From Roseibium sp. HPY-6 (GTDB taxonomy: Bacteria; Pseudomonadota; Alphaproteobacteria; Rhizobiales; Stappiaceae), in assembly GCF_040530035.1 (NCBI RefSeq), contig NZ_JBEWCD010000002.1, positions 1,054,001 to 1,118,000 on the forward strand: DNA of 64,000 nucleotides, written 5' to 3'. The notes beneath the pieces are model-generated. The model did no database searches, had not been told where the DNA came from, and saw only the letters and a program-made list of their open reading frames with translations. Every line of letters starts with the position of its first letter. Positions within the stretch are counted from its first letter, which is position 1. Positions 1 to 7,836 of the stretch are shown here, piece after piece. Made by a program: the position numbers and the translations under genes.

Positions 1-355
1 TGGCAGGCGGCGTATCCCAGCCGCTCGCGATCCCCAAAGGCAGAAAGACACAAGCGGATAGCAGCACAAGCGCATGAATGATGATTGCGTGCTTCGTGCT
101 CAAAAACCGGGTCAGCGCGTGTGCATAGGCATAACCAAGCAGGAGAACGCTTTGGAAGAACACCATGGCGACAGACCAGACGCCGGGGGATCCGCCGAGC
201 TTTGGCAGCACCAGTTTGGAGAAGAACGGCTGAACGGAAAACAGCAGGAATGCGCTCAGGAACAGGGTTCCTGCAAAGAGTTGCAGGACCGGAACGGTTA
301 TGCCGAGATACCCGCCTTCATCTGCTGAAAGCGGGTGTTGCCGCTGTTGCTGCAT
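1..355 (-). CDS. Spermidine-synthase-like membrane protein, N-terminal part (cut by window edge)
   Basis: Reading the minus strand from an ATG at 355 gives an open frame that leaves the window at base 1. The first ~118 residues start with a short polar, Gln-rich tail, then at least two hydrophobic segments containing FLSAFLLFSVQPFFSKLVLPKLGG and an FFQ...LLLGYAYAH stretch. That arrangement is typical of the membrane domain of fused membrane/spermidine-synthase-like proteins of alphaproteobacteria; the catalytic domain would lie outside the window. GGGGAAAG sits about 5 bases before the ATG. The substrate of this family is not established here. The family call comes from the N-terminal signature only. 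Confidence 0.7.
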   Translation of the reverse strand, partial: MQQQRQHPLSADEGGYLGITVPVLQLFAGTLFLSAFLLFSVQPFFSKLVLPKLGGSPGVWSVAMVFFQSVLLLGYAYAHALTRFLSTKHAIIIHALVLLSACVFLPLGIASGWDTPPA

Positions 356-461
356 CGTGTCTTTCCCCAATATGACCCAGGGGGAGACTACGAAGGTCAA
401 GTTAAGCAACGCATAAAAGACGTGCTTAAGAAGAAGGTAACAAACGGCGCCGAAATCAGTT

Positions 462-2078
462 TCAAGTGTTCGGAAAACGGATTTCGAAACCCGCACCGCG
501 ATCCTGCGGCACCATTTCAATTGTCGCGTGATGGGCTTTCAGCAGCGCCCGGATGATCCCGAGCCCCATGCCTGTGCCCCCGCTCGCCCGGCGCGTGGTG
601 AAGAACAGATCGAAAATCTGATCCTGATTACCGGCCGAGATCCCTTCGCCATTGTCCGAAACGAGAACCGAGATCCCGCCGTCGTCAGCTTCCGGAGTGA
701 AGGAAATCCTGTCCGCACCGTGTCGTATTGAGTTGTCGATCATGTTTTCAAAGACGATCCGCGCGTTTTCGGCAGACAGCGGGAGTTCGCAATCAGCGCT
801 TTCTTCGATGGCAATGCTCTGGAACCGCGAGCGCGTTTCGGCAAGGACATCAGACAGGCGGCACGCACCACCGATCTCCACGCTGTCGGCGCGAGCCAGA
901 TCACGAAGCCGGTTCAGCAACCGTGAGGCGCGCTGAGTATCGCTCAGGATATTGCTCAGGAATCTTTCCCGATCGGCATCGCTCAGATCAGCACCGGCGT
1001 CGCGAAGCAGCTCGGCAGCACCCTGAATGGCGGTCAGGGGTGTCTTGAGTTCGTGCGTGATGTGGTTGGCGAAAGTATTGATATAGTCGTTACGGTCGAA
1101 CAGTTTCCGCGATGTGTCCAGCATGCTGGTCGACAGCGCATGAATTTCCCTGTTGCCGTGGATTGCGAGAGGTTTGAGTGCGTCCCGGTCTCCCCGGCCG
1201 ATCTTCAAGGATCTTTGCGTAAGGGCTTTGATCGGACCTGCAATCCCGCGCGCGAAGATGAATCCGACGACAAATGTCGCGACCAGCACGAAGGCGAGCA
1301 CCCAGAACACGTAGTCCCATTTCAGGAACATCTCCCTGAGGATGTTACTTGGTGTGCGTGAGGCATAGACAACACCGGCGACCTTGTTGTCGATAAGGAT
1401 CGGCTGCGCCACGAACACGCGAACGCTGGTCCCCCTGCTGATGGAATAGATGGGTTGCGGGTTCTGCACGGTGCGTTCTCTCAAGGCACTTGAATAGGAA
1501 CCGGCAAGTGCGCGCTTGACCTCCGCGACGTGTGCGAGGGAAAGGCCGGTGTCGTCGCGCCCGGCAATTATGACACCGTTCAGATCGAGAACTCTGAACC
1601 CCGCAAGTGTCAGTTTCTGCGTATCTCTGAGAACCTGTTCGATCGCCTTGCCGGTCGCCTCATAGGCCGGGTGGATTTCCTGGTCGGTCGCAATCGGATC
1701 TGGCCGCGCCGGCATCACCGGCGTCTTGTTGAGATCGAGGCTCGGGAGTTGCGGCGTCCAGGCACCGCCAGGCTCCTTTGTCGATCGGCGCGTTGAAGAA
1801 ACCAGCGGCTCCAGGGAGTAGGGAGCTTGAGGAGTGGCGACGGGTCCGAGCTGAAGATCCTGACCGCCGAACGTTCTAAGATTTTGCGCGGTGATCGCAG
1901 CGATAGCAGCGGACTGTGCGATAAGTTCGCCTTCCGTTGTCTGGATCAGCTGGTTTTCGTAAACGCGAAAAAACACGATCCCGGCAAGCGGGACGAGCAG
2001 CATGATGCAAAGAACGAGAGCAATGACGAGACTGAGTGGCGGTCGCCAGCGGTCGCGGAAGGTGCGGGATATCACCAT
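462..2078 (-). CDS. Sensor histidine kinase (HAMP, HisKA, HATPase), partner of the adjacent OmpR-type regulator
   Basis: 538 aa. A transmembrane segment at about residues 15-38, a ~210-residue extracytoplasmic sensor region, a second membrane segment at about 257-277, and a HAMP linker to ~330 precede the kinase core. The H-box reads ANHITHELKTPL with phosphoacceptor His342; NMIDNSIRHG (N box), DNGEGI (G1) and GTGMGLG (G2) follow. This is a complete class I kinase of the inner membrane. It starts 12 bases after the stop of the response regulator gene (2091-2798), so the two form a regulator-kinase operon. The signal is unknown; the layout recalls CreC/ChvG-type kinases but no orthology is claimed. 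Confidence 0.93.
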   Translation of the reverse strand: MVISRTFRDRWRPPLSLVIALVLCIMLLVPLAGIVFFRVYENQLIQTTEGELIAQSAAIAAITAQNLRTFGGQDLQLGPVATPQAPYSLEPLVSSTRRSTKEPGGAWTPQLPSLDLNKTPVMPARPDPIATDQEIHPAYEATGKAIEQVLRDTQKLTLAGFRVLDLNGVIIAGRDDTGLSLAHVAEVKRALAGSYSSALRERTVQNPQPIYSISRGTSVRVFVAQPILIDNKVAGVVYASRTPSNILREMFLKWDYVFWVLAFVLVATFVVGFIFARGIAGPIKALTQRSLKIGRGDRDALKPLAIHGNREIHALSTSMLDTSRKLFDRNDYINTFANHITHELKTPLTAIQGAAELLRDAGADLSDADRERFLSNILSDTQRASRLLNRLRDLARADSVEIGGACRLSDVLAETRSRFQSIAIEESADCELPLSAENARIVFENMIDNSIRHGADRISFTPEADDGGISVLVSDNGEGISAGNQDQIFDLFFTTRRASGGTGMGLGIIRALLKAHHATIEMVPQDRGAGFEIRFPNT

Positions 2079-2090
2079 CGGCGGCCGCGC

Positions 2091-2798
2091 TTAGCCCGCG
2101 TTTTCACAAGGACCGAGCCGGAATCCCACGCCGTGCACAGTCTCAATGGCATCGTTGCACCCGCTCGAGCCGAGCTTGGCGCGTATGTTGCGGATATGGC
2201 TGTCGATGGTGCGGTCTGAGACGTGAATGTTGTCCCGGTAGGCCTTCTCCAGAATGCGTTCGCGCGTGAAGACGATCTTTGGCCGGCTCATGAGGGCGCT
2301 GAGAATCTCGAACTCAATCGCGGTCAGCCCGACTTCGGCGTCGTCGATCTTCACCTGGCGTTCGTCCTTCTCCAGCGTAATGAGTCCCTGTTTGAGTTGG
2401 GGTGTTTCGTTGTTCTGATCGACCTGCGGCGCGGCGTAACGCTTGAGAATGACACCGACACGCGCGATCAGCTCCCGGGGGCTGAAGGGCTTCGTGACAT
2501 AGTCGTCCGCGCCAAGCTCAAGTCCAATGATCCGGTCGATTTCATCATCGCGCGCCGACAGAAACAGGATCGGCACTTCCGACGTTTTCCTGAGTTCCCG
2601 GCACACATCGAGGCCGTCCATCTCCGGAAGGCCGATATCAAGAATGATCAGAGCCGGTGCGCACAGGACAACCTTGTCCAGAGCTTCTTTGCCATTGGTC
2701 GCGATTTCGTGACTGTACGAGGCCTTCTGAAGGGCAAAACAGATGACGTCCCGGATATTGGGGTCATCATCGACAACAAGAATGGTTTTTGTCTGCAA
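2091..2798 (-). CDS. OmpR/PhoB-family response regulator
   Basis: 235 aa. An N-terminal receiver domain (about 1-120) has the acidic pair DD at 10-12, phosphoacceptor Asp54 in the ILDIGLPEMDG motif and the conserved Lys in DDYVTKPFSPRE. A winged-helix DNA-binding domain of OmpR type follows at about 140-230, with recognition-helix region VSDRTIDSHIRNIRAKLG. It should bind DNA as a phosphorylation-dependent dimer and is first in an operon with the histidine kinase that follows. Target genes cannot be read from the sequence. Confidence 0.95.
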   Translation of the reverse strand: MQTKTILVVDDDPNIRDVICFALQKASYSHEIATNGKEALDKVVLCAPALIILDIGLPEMDGLDVCRELRKTSEVPILFLSARDDEIDRIIGLELGADDYVTKPFSPRELIARVGVILKRYAAPQVDQNNETPQLKQGLITLEKDERQVKIDDAEVGLTAIEFEILSALMSRPKIVFTRERILEKAYRDNIHVSDRTIDSHIRNIRAKLGSSGCNDAIETVHGVGFRLGPCENAG

Positions 2799-3248
2799 TG
2801 GACTGGTCCGGACAATTGCGCTCCCGGATCGGATCGAGGGAGCCTTAAATTGGGGGTGTCTAAATCAGGTGTTTCTTAAGAGATAACCGAGGCGACATCA
2901 TGTTTCCAGCCACCAGCCATCCCGGCGAAGCGTGCGTGGAAGGGATGTATCTGTCATTTCTCTCCTGGAAAACCTGCGGCGCCGGTGACGGCTCGGCTCA
3001 GCCAGTCTCTCTGCGGTCCATGGGGTGAAGGGACAGGGGTGAAAGTTCAGACGGAACCTGATTGCGCTCAAAAGCATTTGATCCTCCTGGTGAGCGAAGC
3101 TGACATAAGAACTAGCCCGGCACTCTTGCAGTCGGATGTGAAGCTTTATGCAGATTTTGCGCAGATTGAGTTTTTGGGTTCCGACCAGCGCGTAGGCTCT
3201 TCCCACGCGCAGCAGCGCCGGTCATTTTTCCCGGCGCTGGTCATTTTC
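2799..3248. other. Intergenic stretch with no supported gene
   Basis: These 450 bases lie between the response regulator start and the MAPEG gene stop. Open frames here (for example minus strand 2898-3206) are Arg/Ser-rich, match no family I know and lack a ribosome binding site. The only structure I see is the hairpin at 3214-3238. The promoter of the two-component operon should lie just above 2798, but I cannot point to clear boxes. Confidence 0.5.
3214..3238. terminator. Hairpin downstream of the MAPEG gene, possible weak terminator
   Basis: Perfect 8-bp stem AGCGCCGG / CCGGCGCT with a 9-base loop. It lies just past the stop of the minus-strand MAPEG gene (3249). There is no T run on the minus-strand side, so intrinsic termination would be weak. 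Confidence 0.4.
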
Positions 3249-3656
3249 CTAAACACTGACACCGGTCGTCTTGAGCAACACATATCCTGGAAACACAACA
3301 AGCGAAGACAGGGTCAGCAACATGCCGATCACGCGGCCGATGCCGAAACCCGTCATAACGACTGTTGCATAGTGAAGGAGCCGCCCTGCGAGAAGTGCGC
3401 AGCCTCCAATCCAGAGCAGAAGGTAAGGCGCACCGGCGAGTTCGGCTGCTGCCATTGCAAGCAGTGCGATCGGAACGGTTTCAGTAAAGTTGCCGTGCGC
3501 GCGCATGCGCTGTAGCAAGACGCCGTCCCCGCCATCAAGGAATTGGACGTTGGTTTGGGCGCGCCGCAGACCGACGGCGACGGTCATCGGTATTTGAATG
3601 AGCGCGAAAACGGCAACGAACAGGATCGTTACCGGGAGAGCGGAAACAAGTTCCAT
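3249..3656 (-). CDS. MAPEG-family membrane protein
   Basis: 135 aa with about four hydrophobic segments. The motif LQRMRAHGNFTETVPIALL is the signature of the MAPEG family (membrane-associated proteins in eicosanoid and glutathione metabolism), where the Arg/Asn/Glu residues contact glutathione in characterised members. Bacterial versions of this length are mostly uncharacterised inner-membrane proteins. It sits alone between the two-component operon and a VOC-family gene on the same strand, so no pathway is implied. Confidence 0.88.
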   Translation of the reverse strand: MELVSALPVTILFVAVFALIQIPMTVAVGLRRAQTNVQFLDGGDGVLLQRMRAHGNFTETVPIALLAMAAAELAGAPYLLLWIGGCALLAGRLLHYATVVMTGFGIGRVIGMLLTLSSLVVFPGYVLLKTTGVSV

Positions 3657-3766
3657 CGATGTCTCCTCTTAACGGAAATTGGACATACCGGCCGGCAGAG
3701 GCTCGGGGTTGACAGGGACCGCCGGCCGAAAGGATTTCAGGTGCACCTGCGCTGAAGCGCTGGTCT

Positions 3767-4150
3767 TCAGGATTCGGCCGGCGCTTCATATGTGATCAGT
3801 GCAATGACGCCGCCCACCGGATCGACGAGGGTCGCCATACGGCCAACGCCCGGGATGCTCATTGGTTCACTGGAAATGGTCGCGCCAAGCGCCTTGGCCT
3901 TTTCGATACGTGCATCGACATCGTCGACGGTCACATAAGGCAACCAGCGTGCCGGTTCAGAAGGCATTGGAGGAAAGCCTCCGATCTTGTCTTCGCCATT
4001 GGCGATAACGGTGTAGGTCATCCCCGGCATTTCCATGTCTTCCAGACCCCAGTCCAGAAGGCCTGTATAGAATTCCTTGGCCTTTGCGCCATCTCCGCTC
4101 ATCAGTTCCATCCAGCTGAAGGCACCGTGTGTCTGCATCGGATTGCTCAT
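3767..4150 (-). CDS. VOC-family protein (glyoxalase/bleomycin-resistance fold)
   Basis: 127 aa, one vicinal-oxygen-chelate domain. It opens with GAFSWMELMSGDGAKAKEFYTGLLDW and ends with DPVGGVIALITYE, the usual edge strands of the fold; the Glu near residue 15 and the Glu in the last strand are in the usual metal-ligand region. Members include dioxygenases, glyoxalases and antibiotic-binding proteins. Substrate and metal cannot be assigned. The preceding gene on the same strand is the LysR regulator, with 144 bases between. Confidence 0.85.
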   Translation of the reverse strand: MSNPMQTHGAFSWMELMSGDGAKAKEFYTGLLDWGLEDMEMPGMTYTVIANGEDKIGGFPPMPSEPARWLPYVTVDDVDARIEKAKALGATISSEPMSIPGVGRMATLVDPVGGVIALITYEAPAES

Positions 4151-4294
4151 GTCTTTTTCCTCATCTCGAATTCAACGACCTGGTCGGCCCAGGTGATCAG
4201 AGGACGGACGGCAATCGGTAAATCCGACAGGCCGTGCCATTTTTTTGAAAAGCAGCGAATGAACCGGCAGGCCGGGAGGCGTCCGCGGAAAAGA

Positions 4295-5161
4295 TTACCG
4301 GCATTCACTGGAAATCCAGTCAACCAGTGCAGAACGTGCTTTCAGGTTTGCCGGCCGTTTCACCGGATGAACGAGCCAGAAGCCGAGATCCGTCTCGGTA
4401 TCGTCCGACCAGACTTCGCACAAGCGTCCACTGCGCACATCAGCCTCCGCCACCAGACGCGGCGCGACCGCAATGCCTTGCCGGTTGGCCGCTGCATCGA
4501 GCGCAAGCGAGGTTTGATTGAATTGAAGAGATGGCCCGGAGTGCGAGAGACCATGATCACCTAGCAACCGGTCCCAGTGCCGGTGCCCGTCTTGGATCAG
4601 CGGCAACCGGACCAGATCCGTCAGTTGGCGATGGCCTTGCGGACAAAACTCGGCGCTCGGACTGCAAAAGGCTTTGAGCTCCAGCGGCGCGAGTTTCCGC
4701 ACTTCAAGCTTTTGGTTTGACGGACGGTTTCCCTGACGAACTGCAAGGTCGACGTTCTGGCTTTTGAAGTCAGTGATCTGCTCGCTGGCGAAGATGCGGA
4801 CGTCAATGTCCGGATGTGTCTCCATGAAGAGCGGCAACCTTGGAACGAGCCATTTCGAAGCGAAAGAGGGTGGAACGCTGATCGTGACACTGTTGATTAT
4901 TGGATATAATTTTTTTGTTGCCTCTTCAATAATGGCCAAGCCCTTTGAGATCTCCGAATGGAAAAGCTGGCCTGCTTCGGTAAAGGCAAGGCCGCGTGCT
5001 TTCCTTTCAAACAAGACGACATTCAGATCTGCTTCAAGTGTTCTGACAGCTTGGGCAACCGCACCCTGTGTGAGGTTCAGCTCTTCAGCTGCGAGGCGGA
5101 AGTTCTGATGCCGGGCGGCGGCATCGAACATCTTTATATGTTGTAGTCTCGGAGAGCGCAT
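4295..5161 (-). CDS. LysR-family transcriptional regulator (GcvA-like)
   Basis: 288 aa. The N-terminal helix-turn-helix at about 5-65 (FDAAARHQNFRLAAEELNLTQGAVAQAVRTLE) is a standard LysR DNA-binding domain, followed by a periplasmic-binding-like effector domain to the C terminus. The IKMFDAAARHQNFRLAAEELNLTQ opening resembles the GcvA branch. It is divergent from the SDR gene at 5269 with 107 bases between. By family habit it may control that gene and itself, but this is inferred from position only. Confidence 0.92.
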   Translation of the reverse strand: MRSPRLQHIKMFDAAARHQNFRLAAEELNLTQGAVAQAVRTLEADLNVVLFERKARGLAFTEAGQLFHSEISKGLAIIEEATKKLYPIINSVTISVPPSFASKWLVPRLPLFMETHPDIDVRIFASEQITDFKSQNVDLAVRQGNRPSNQKLEVRKLAPLELKAFCSPSAEFCPQGHRQLTDLVRLPLIQDGHRHWDRLLGDHGLSHSGPSLQFNQTSLALDAAANRQGIAVAPRLVAEADVRSGRLCEVWSDDTETDLGFWLVHPVKRPANLKARSALVDWISSECR

Positions 5162-5268
5162 AGTTCTTTAGCCAGTAATTTTTCTATAGTCTATGTTCTT
5201 CAAAAATGATTGGTCAAGGCCGGCGCGGGTTCCTACTTTTTGGTGGTTGAACAATTGAGGATACCGAG

Positions 5269-5976
5269 ATGGCAGACAAAAAGGTGGCGGTCGTGACCGC
5301 AGGTGGCAGCGGCATGGGCGCAGATGCGGCGCGCAGATTGGTGCAGGACGGTCATGAAATCGCAATTCTCTCGTCCTCGGGCAAGGGCGAGGCGCTGGCC
5401 ATGGAGTATGGGGGCGTGGGCGTTTCCGGATCCAATCAGTCGAACGACGACCTGAAGCGGCTGGTTGACCTGACCATGGAAAAGTGGGGCAGGATCGATG
5501 TTCTGGTGAACAGCGCAGGCCACGGTCCGCGTGCGCCCATCCTGGAGCTGACGGACGAAGACTGGCACAAGGGCCTAGATGTCTATTTCATGAATGTCGT
5601 CAGACCGACGCGGCTTGTGACGCCCATCATGCAGGCGCAAAAATCCGGGTCGATCGTCAACATTTCGACATTCGCCGCTTTCGAGCCGGACCCTGTCTTT
5701 CCAACTTCCGGCGTGTTTCGCGCAGGTCTTGCAGCTTACACAAAGCTCTTTTCAGACAAATATGCGGCTGAGAACATTCGCATGAACAACGTTCTGCCCG
5801 GCTTCATCGACAGTCTTCCGGAAAAGGAAGAGTTCCGCGCACGCATTCCGATGGAGCGGTATGGCAAGTCTTACGACGAGATTGCCGCGGTCGTCGCTTT
5901 CCTGGCATCGGAAGGAGCGGGTTATATCACCGGCCAGAACATTCGCGTCGACGGCGGCATCACGCGATCCGTATGA
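5269..5976 (+). CDS. SDR-fold oxidoreductase-like protein lacking the YxxxK catalytic pair
   Basis: 235 aa, classical short-chain dehydrogenase size. The nucleotide-binding motif TAGGSGMG (about 10-17), the NSAG motif and the C-terminal GxxxxITGQNIRVDGG segment are intact. Where active members have YxASK this protein has FRAGL, so the catalytic Tyr and Lys are Phe and Leu. The NIS(T) strand carrying the catalytic Ser is followed by a loop about three to four residues longer than usual. The protein probably still binds NAD(P)(H), but normal alcohol/ketone chemistry is doubtful. It is divergent from a LysR gene and convergent with the sigma factor gene. Confidence 0.88.
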   Translation: MADKKVAVVTAGGSGMGADAARRLVQDGHEIAILSSSGKGEALAMEYGGVGVSGSNQSNDDLKRLVDLTMEKWGRIDVLVNSAGHGPRAPILELTDEDWHKGLDVYFMNVVRPTRLVTPIMQAQKSGSIVNISTFAAFEPDPVFPTSGVFRAGLAAYTKLFSDKYAAENIRMNNVLPGFIDSLPEKEEFRARIPMERYGKSYDEIAAVVAFLASEGAGYITGQNIRVDGGITRSV

Positions 5977-5986
5977 GGCGAGGACG

Positions 5987-7228
5987 TCAATGGCCAAGCG
6001 CATCCAGTTTCGACTGGATGTGCTGCCGCTCCACATCGGTTCCGGCGTGCCGGATCGCGGCTTTATAGGCCGCTCGCGCTTTCGGATATTGTTCCAGGTC
6101 GGTCAGGAGAGCTGCCGTCGCCGCATGATAACTCGCATAGCGTTCAAGCGGTGCCGACAGTTTCTCCAGCAGCTGAAGTGCCTCCTCAGGGCCCTTCAGT
6201 TTGGCAATGACAACCGCCCGGTTCAACAAGACAACGGGGGATGGCCGAATGATCTCAAGCGCCCGGTAGAGCCGGTCCAGTTCCGTCCAGTTTGTGTCGT
6301 CATATGTGGCAGCGCGTGTATGTGTTGCAGCAATGGCCGCCTCGATCTGGAGCGGCCCGGGCGCGGCGCTTCTAAGAGCGGCCTCCAGCAACACGTTCCC
6401 TTCCGAAATCAGTCTGCGGTCCCACTTTGACCGATCCTGAAATTCCAGCGTAACGGCCTCACCGTTGGTGTTGACCCTCGCCCTATGCCGCGAATGCTGG
6501 ATCAGGCAAAGCGCCAGCAGGCCACGTAACTCGGGCTCCTCGGGGAACAGCCGGACCATGAGCCGCGCAAGGCGGATGGCCTCCAGGCACAGCGGCGTGC
6601 GGATGAGCTGGGAACCGTGCGAGGCCGAATAGCCTTCGTTGAAAACAAGATAGATGGCATTGGCAACAGCGGAAAACCGCTCTGCACGCGCCTTGGCATC
6701 CGGTTCCTCGTAGCGAAGCTTGGCCGCGCCGAGGCGCTTCTTGGCACGGGTGATCCGTTGCTCCATGGTTTTCGGCTGCACCAGAAACGCACGTGCGATT
6801 TCATCCACGGAGAGGCCGGCGACGATCTTGAGTGAAAGCGCGATCTGCTGGTCGCGGCGCAGCACCGGGTGACAGCAGGTAAAGAGCAACCGCAGGATAT
6901 CGTCTCGGTAGACGGACCTGTCGAGTTGGTCCGTCAACGCCTCCTCCGTATCGCTCAGATCGATGATCGGATCGAGGTCTTCCGGTGCTGACAGCGTTTC
7001 CCGCTTCTTCTTCCGGACAATATCGATGCCTGCATTGCGCCCGGCGACAACCAGCCAGGCAGCGGGATCTCGGGGCAGATCCTCCGGGCTCCAGTTTTTC
7101 AGTGCCTTGAGCGAGGCCTCCTGAAACGCGTCTTCGGCAAGGTCCAGATCGGCGAACGCTCGGTTCAATGCTGCCAGCACGCGCGGGCGGGCGGCTCTAA
7201 GATGCGTCGATAACCAGGCGCTCGGCAT
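5987..7228 (-). CDS. ECF42-type RNA polymerase sigma factor
   Basis: 413 aa from the ATG at 7228. Sigma region 2 (about 5-75) and region 4 (LSVDEIARAFLVQPKTMEQRITRAKKRL) are followed by a ~200-residue C-terminal extension with helical, TPR-like character, the hallmark of ECF42 factors (DUF6596). GGAG lies about 12 bases before the chosen ATG; a start at 7282 would add 18 non-conserved residues. The gene overlaps the DGPF gene by 32 bases, indicating translational coupling. ECF42 factors have no classical anti-sigma factor; control is thought to run through the C-terminal extension and may involve the DGPF partner. Confidence 0.92.
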   Translation of the reverse strand: MPSAWLSTHLRAARPRVLAALNRAFADLDLAEDAFQEASLKALKNWSPEDLPRDPAAWLVVAGRNAGIDIVRKKKRETLSAPEDLDPIIDLSDTEEALTDQLDRSVYRDDILRLLFTCCHPVLRRDQQIALSLKIVAGLSVDEIARAFLVQPKTMEQRITRAKKRLGAAKLRYEEPDAKARAERFSAVANAIYLVFNEGYSASHGSQLIRTPLCLEAIRLARLMVRLFPEEPELRGLLALCLIQHSRHRARVNTNGEAVTLEFQDRSKWDRRLISEGNVLLEAALRSAAPGPLQIEAAIAATHTRAATYDDTNWTELDRLYRALEIIRPSPVVLLNRAVVIAKLKGPEEALQLLEKLSAPLERYASYHAATAALLTDLEQYPKARAAYKAAIRHAGTDVERQHIQSKLDALGH

Positions 7229-7589
7229 TTTTGAAATCAGCTCCTTCAAAATATGCCACCGGACGGATTTCGACGCGGCCATGCTCCAGCGGAAGCAGTT
7301 TCACCGTGTCGATGGCCTCCTCCAGCGACGGACAGTCGATCATGTAAAATCCCATGAACTGTTCCTTGGTTTCCGCGAAAGGGCCGTCGGTGACGAGATA
7401 GTCGTCGCTCTCCTTGTTGATTGTCACCGCTGTTCCCGTCGACATCAGTTTGGTCGCAGCGGCGAAGGTCTTGGCGCCCTTGGTATGTTCGTGGAACGCG
7501 CGGTGGTGTCGCATGATTTCCGCATGTTCCTCTGGTGTGATGGCATCCATGAAGTCTTCGTTGGCATAGATCAGGACCGAAAACAGCAT
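7197..7589 (-). CDS. YCII/DGPF-domain protein, partner of the ECF42 sigma factor
   Basis: 130 aa. The eponymous DGPFAETKE motif lies in the second half, inside a small YCII-type ferredoxin-like fold. The ATG at 7589 is chosen because GGAGGAAAAGACG stands directly before it; a longer form from 7610 would add seven residues and place this site inside the gene. DGPF proteins are the conserved neighbours of ECF42 sigma factors. Their molecular role is not settled. The downstream sigma gene overlaps its 3' end. Confidence 0.93.
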   Translation of the reverse strand: MLFSVLIYANEDFMDAITPEEHAEIMRHHRAFHEHTKGAKTFAAATKLMSTGTAVTINKESDDYLVTDGPFAETKEQFMGFYMIDCPSLEEAIDTVKLLPLEHGRVEIRPVAYFEGADFKNAERLVIDAS

Positions 7590-7836
7590 CGTCTTTTCCT
7601 CCGGTTTCAAAGCGGTGTCACCTAGGAACGTGCAACGACAAGCTTATCCGACAAACGGATGCGACAAAAACACGAAATCCTTCTGCATGGCGGAATAGCG
7701 TGCACATGCCGTGTTCCTCTCCCGGCAGAGGCCGCGACAGAACAGGCACACAAAGGGACCGTCGATCGGACGGGCTTACGCGAGCCCGGGACGGTGTACT
7801 GCGTTCTCAGGAAAGAACTCTCGACGGGCGGAAGCC

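Noticed and set aside
2898..3206. 102-codon minus-strand frame between the response regulator and MAPEG genes
   Set aside because: Not overlapping a gene, but Arg/Ser-rich, without ribosome site or family resemblance.
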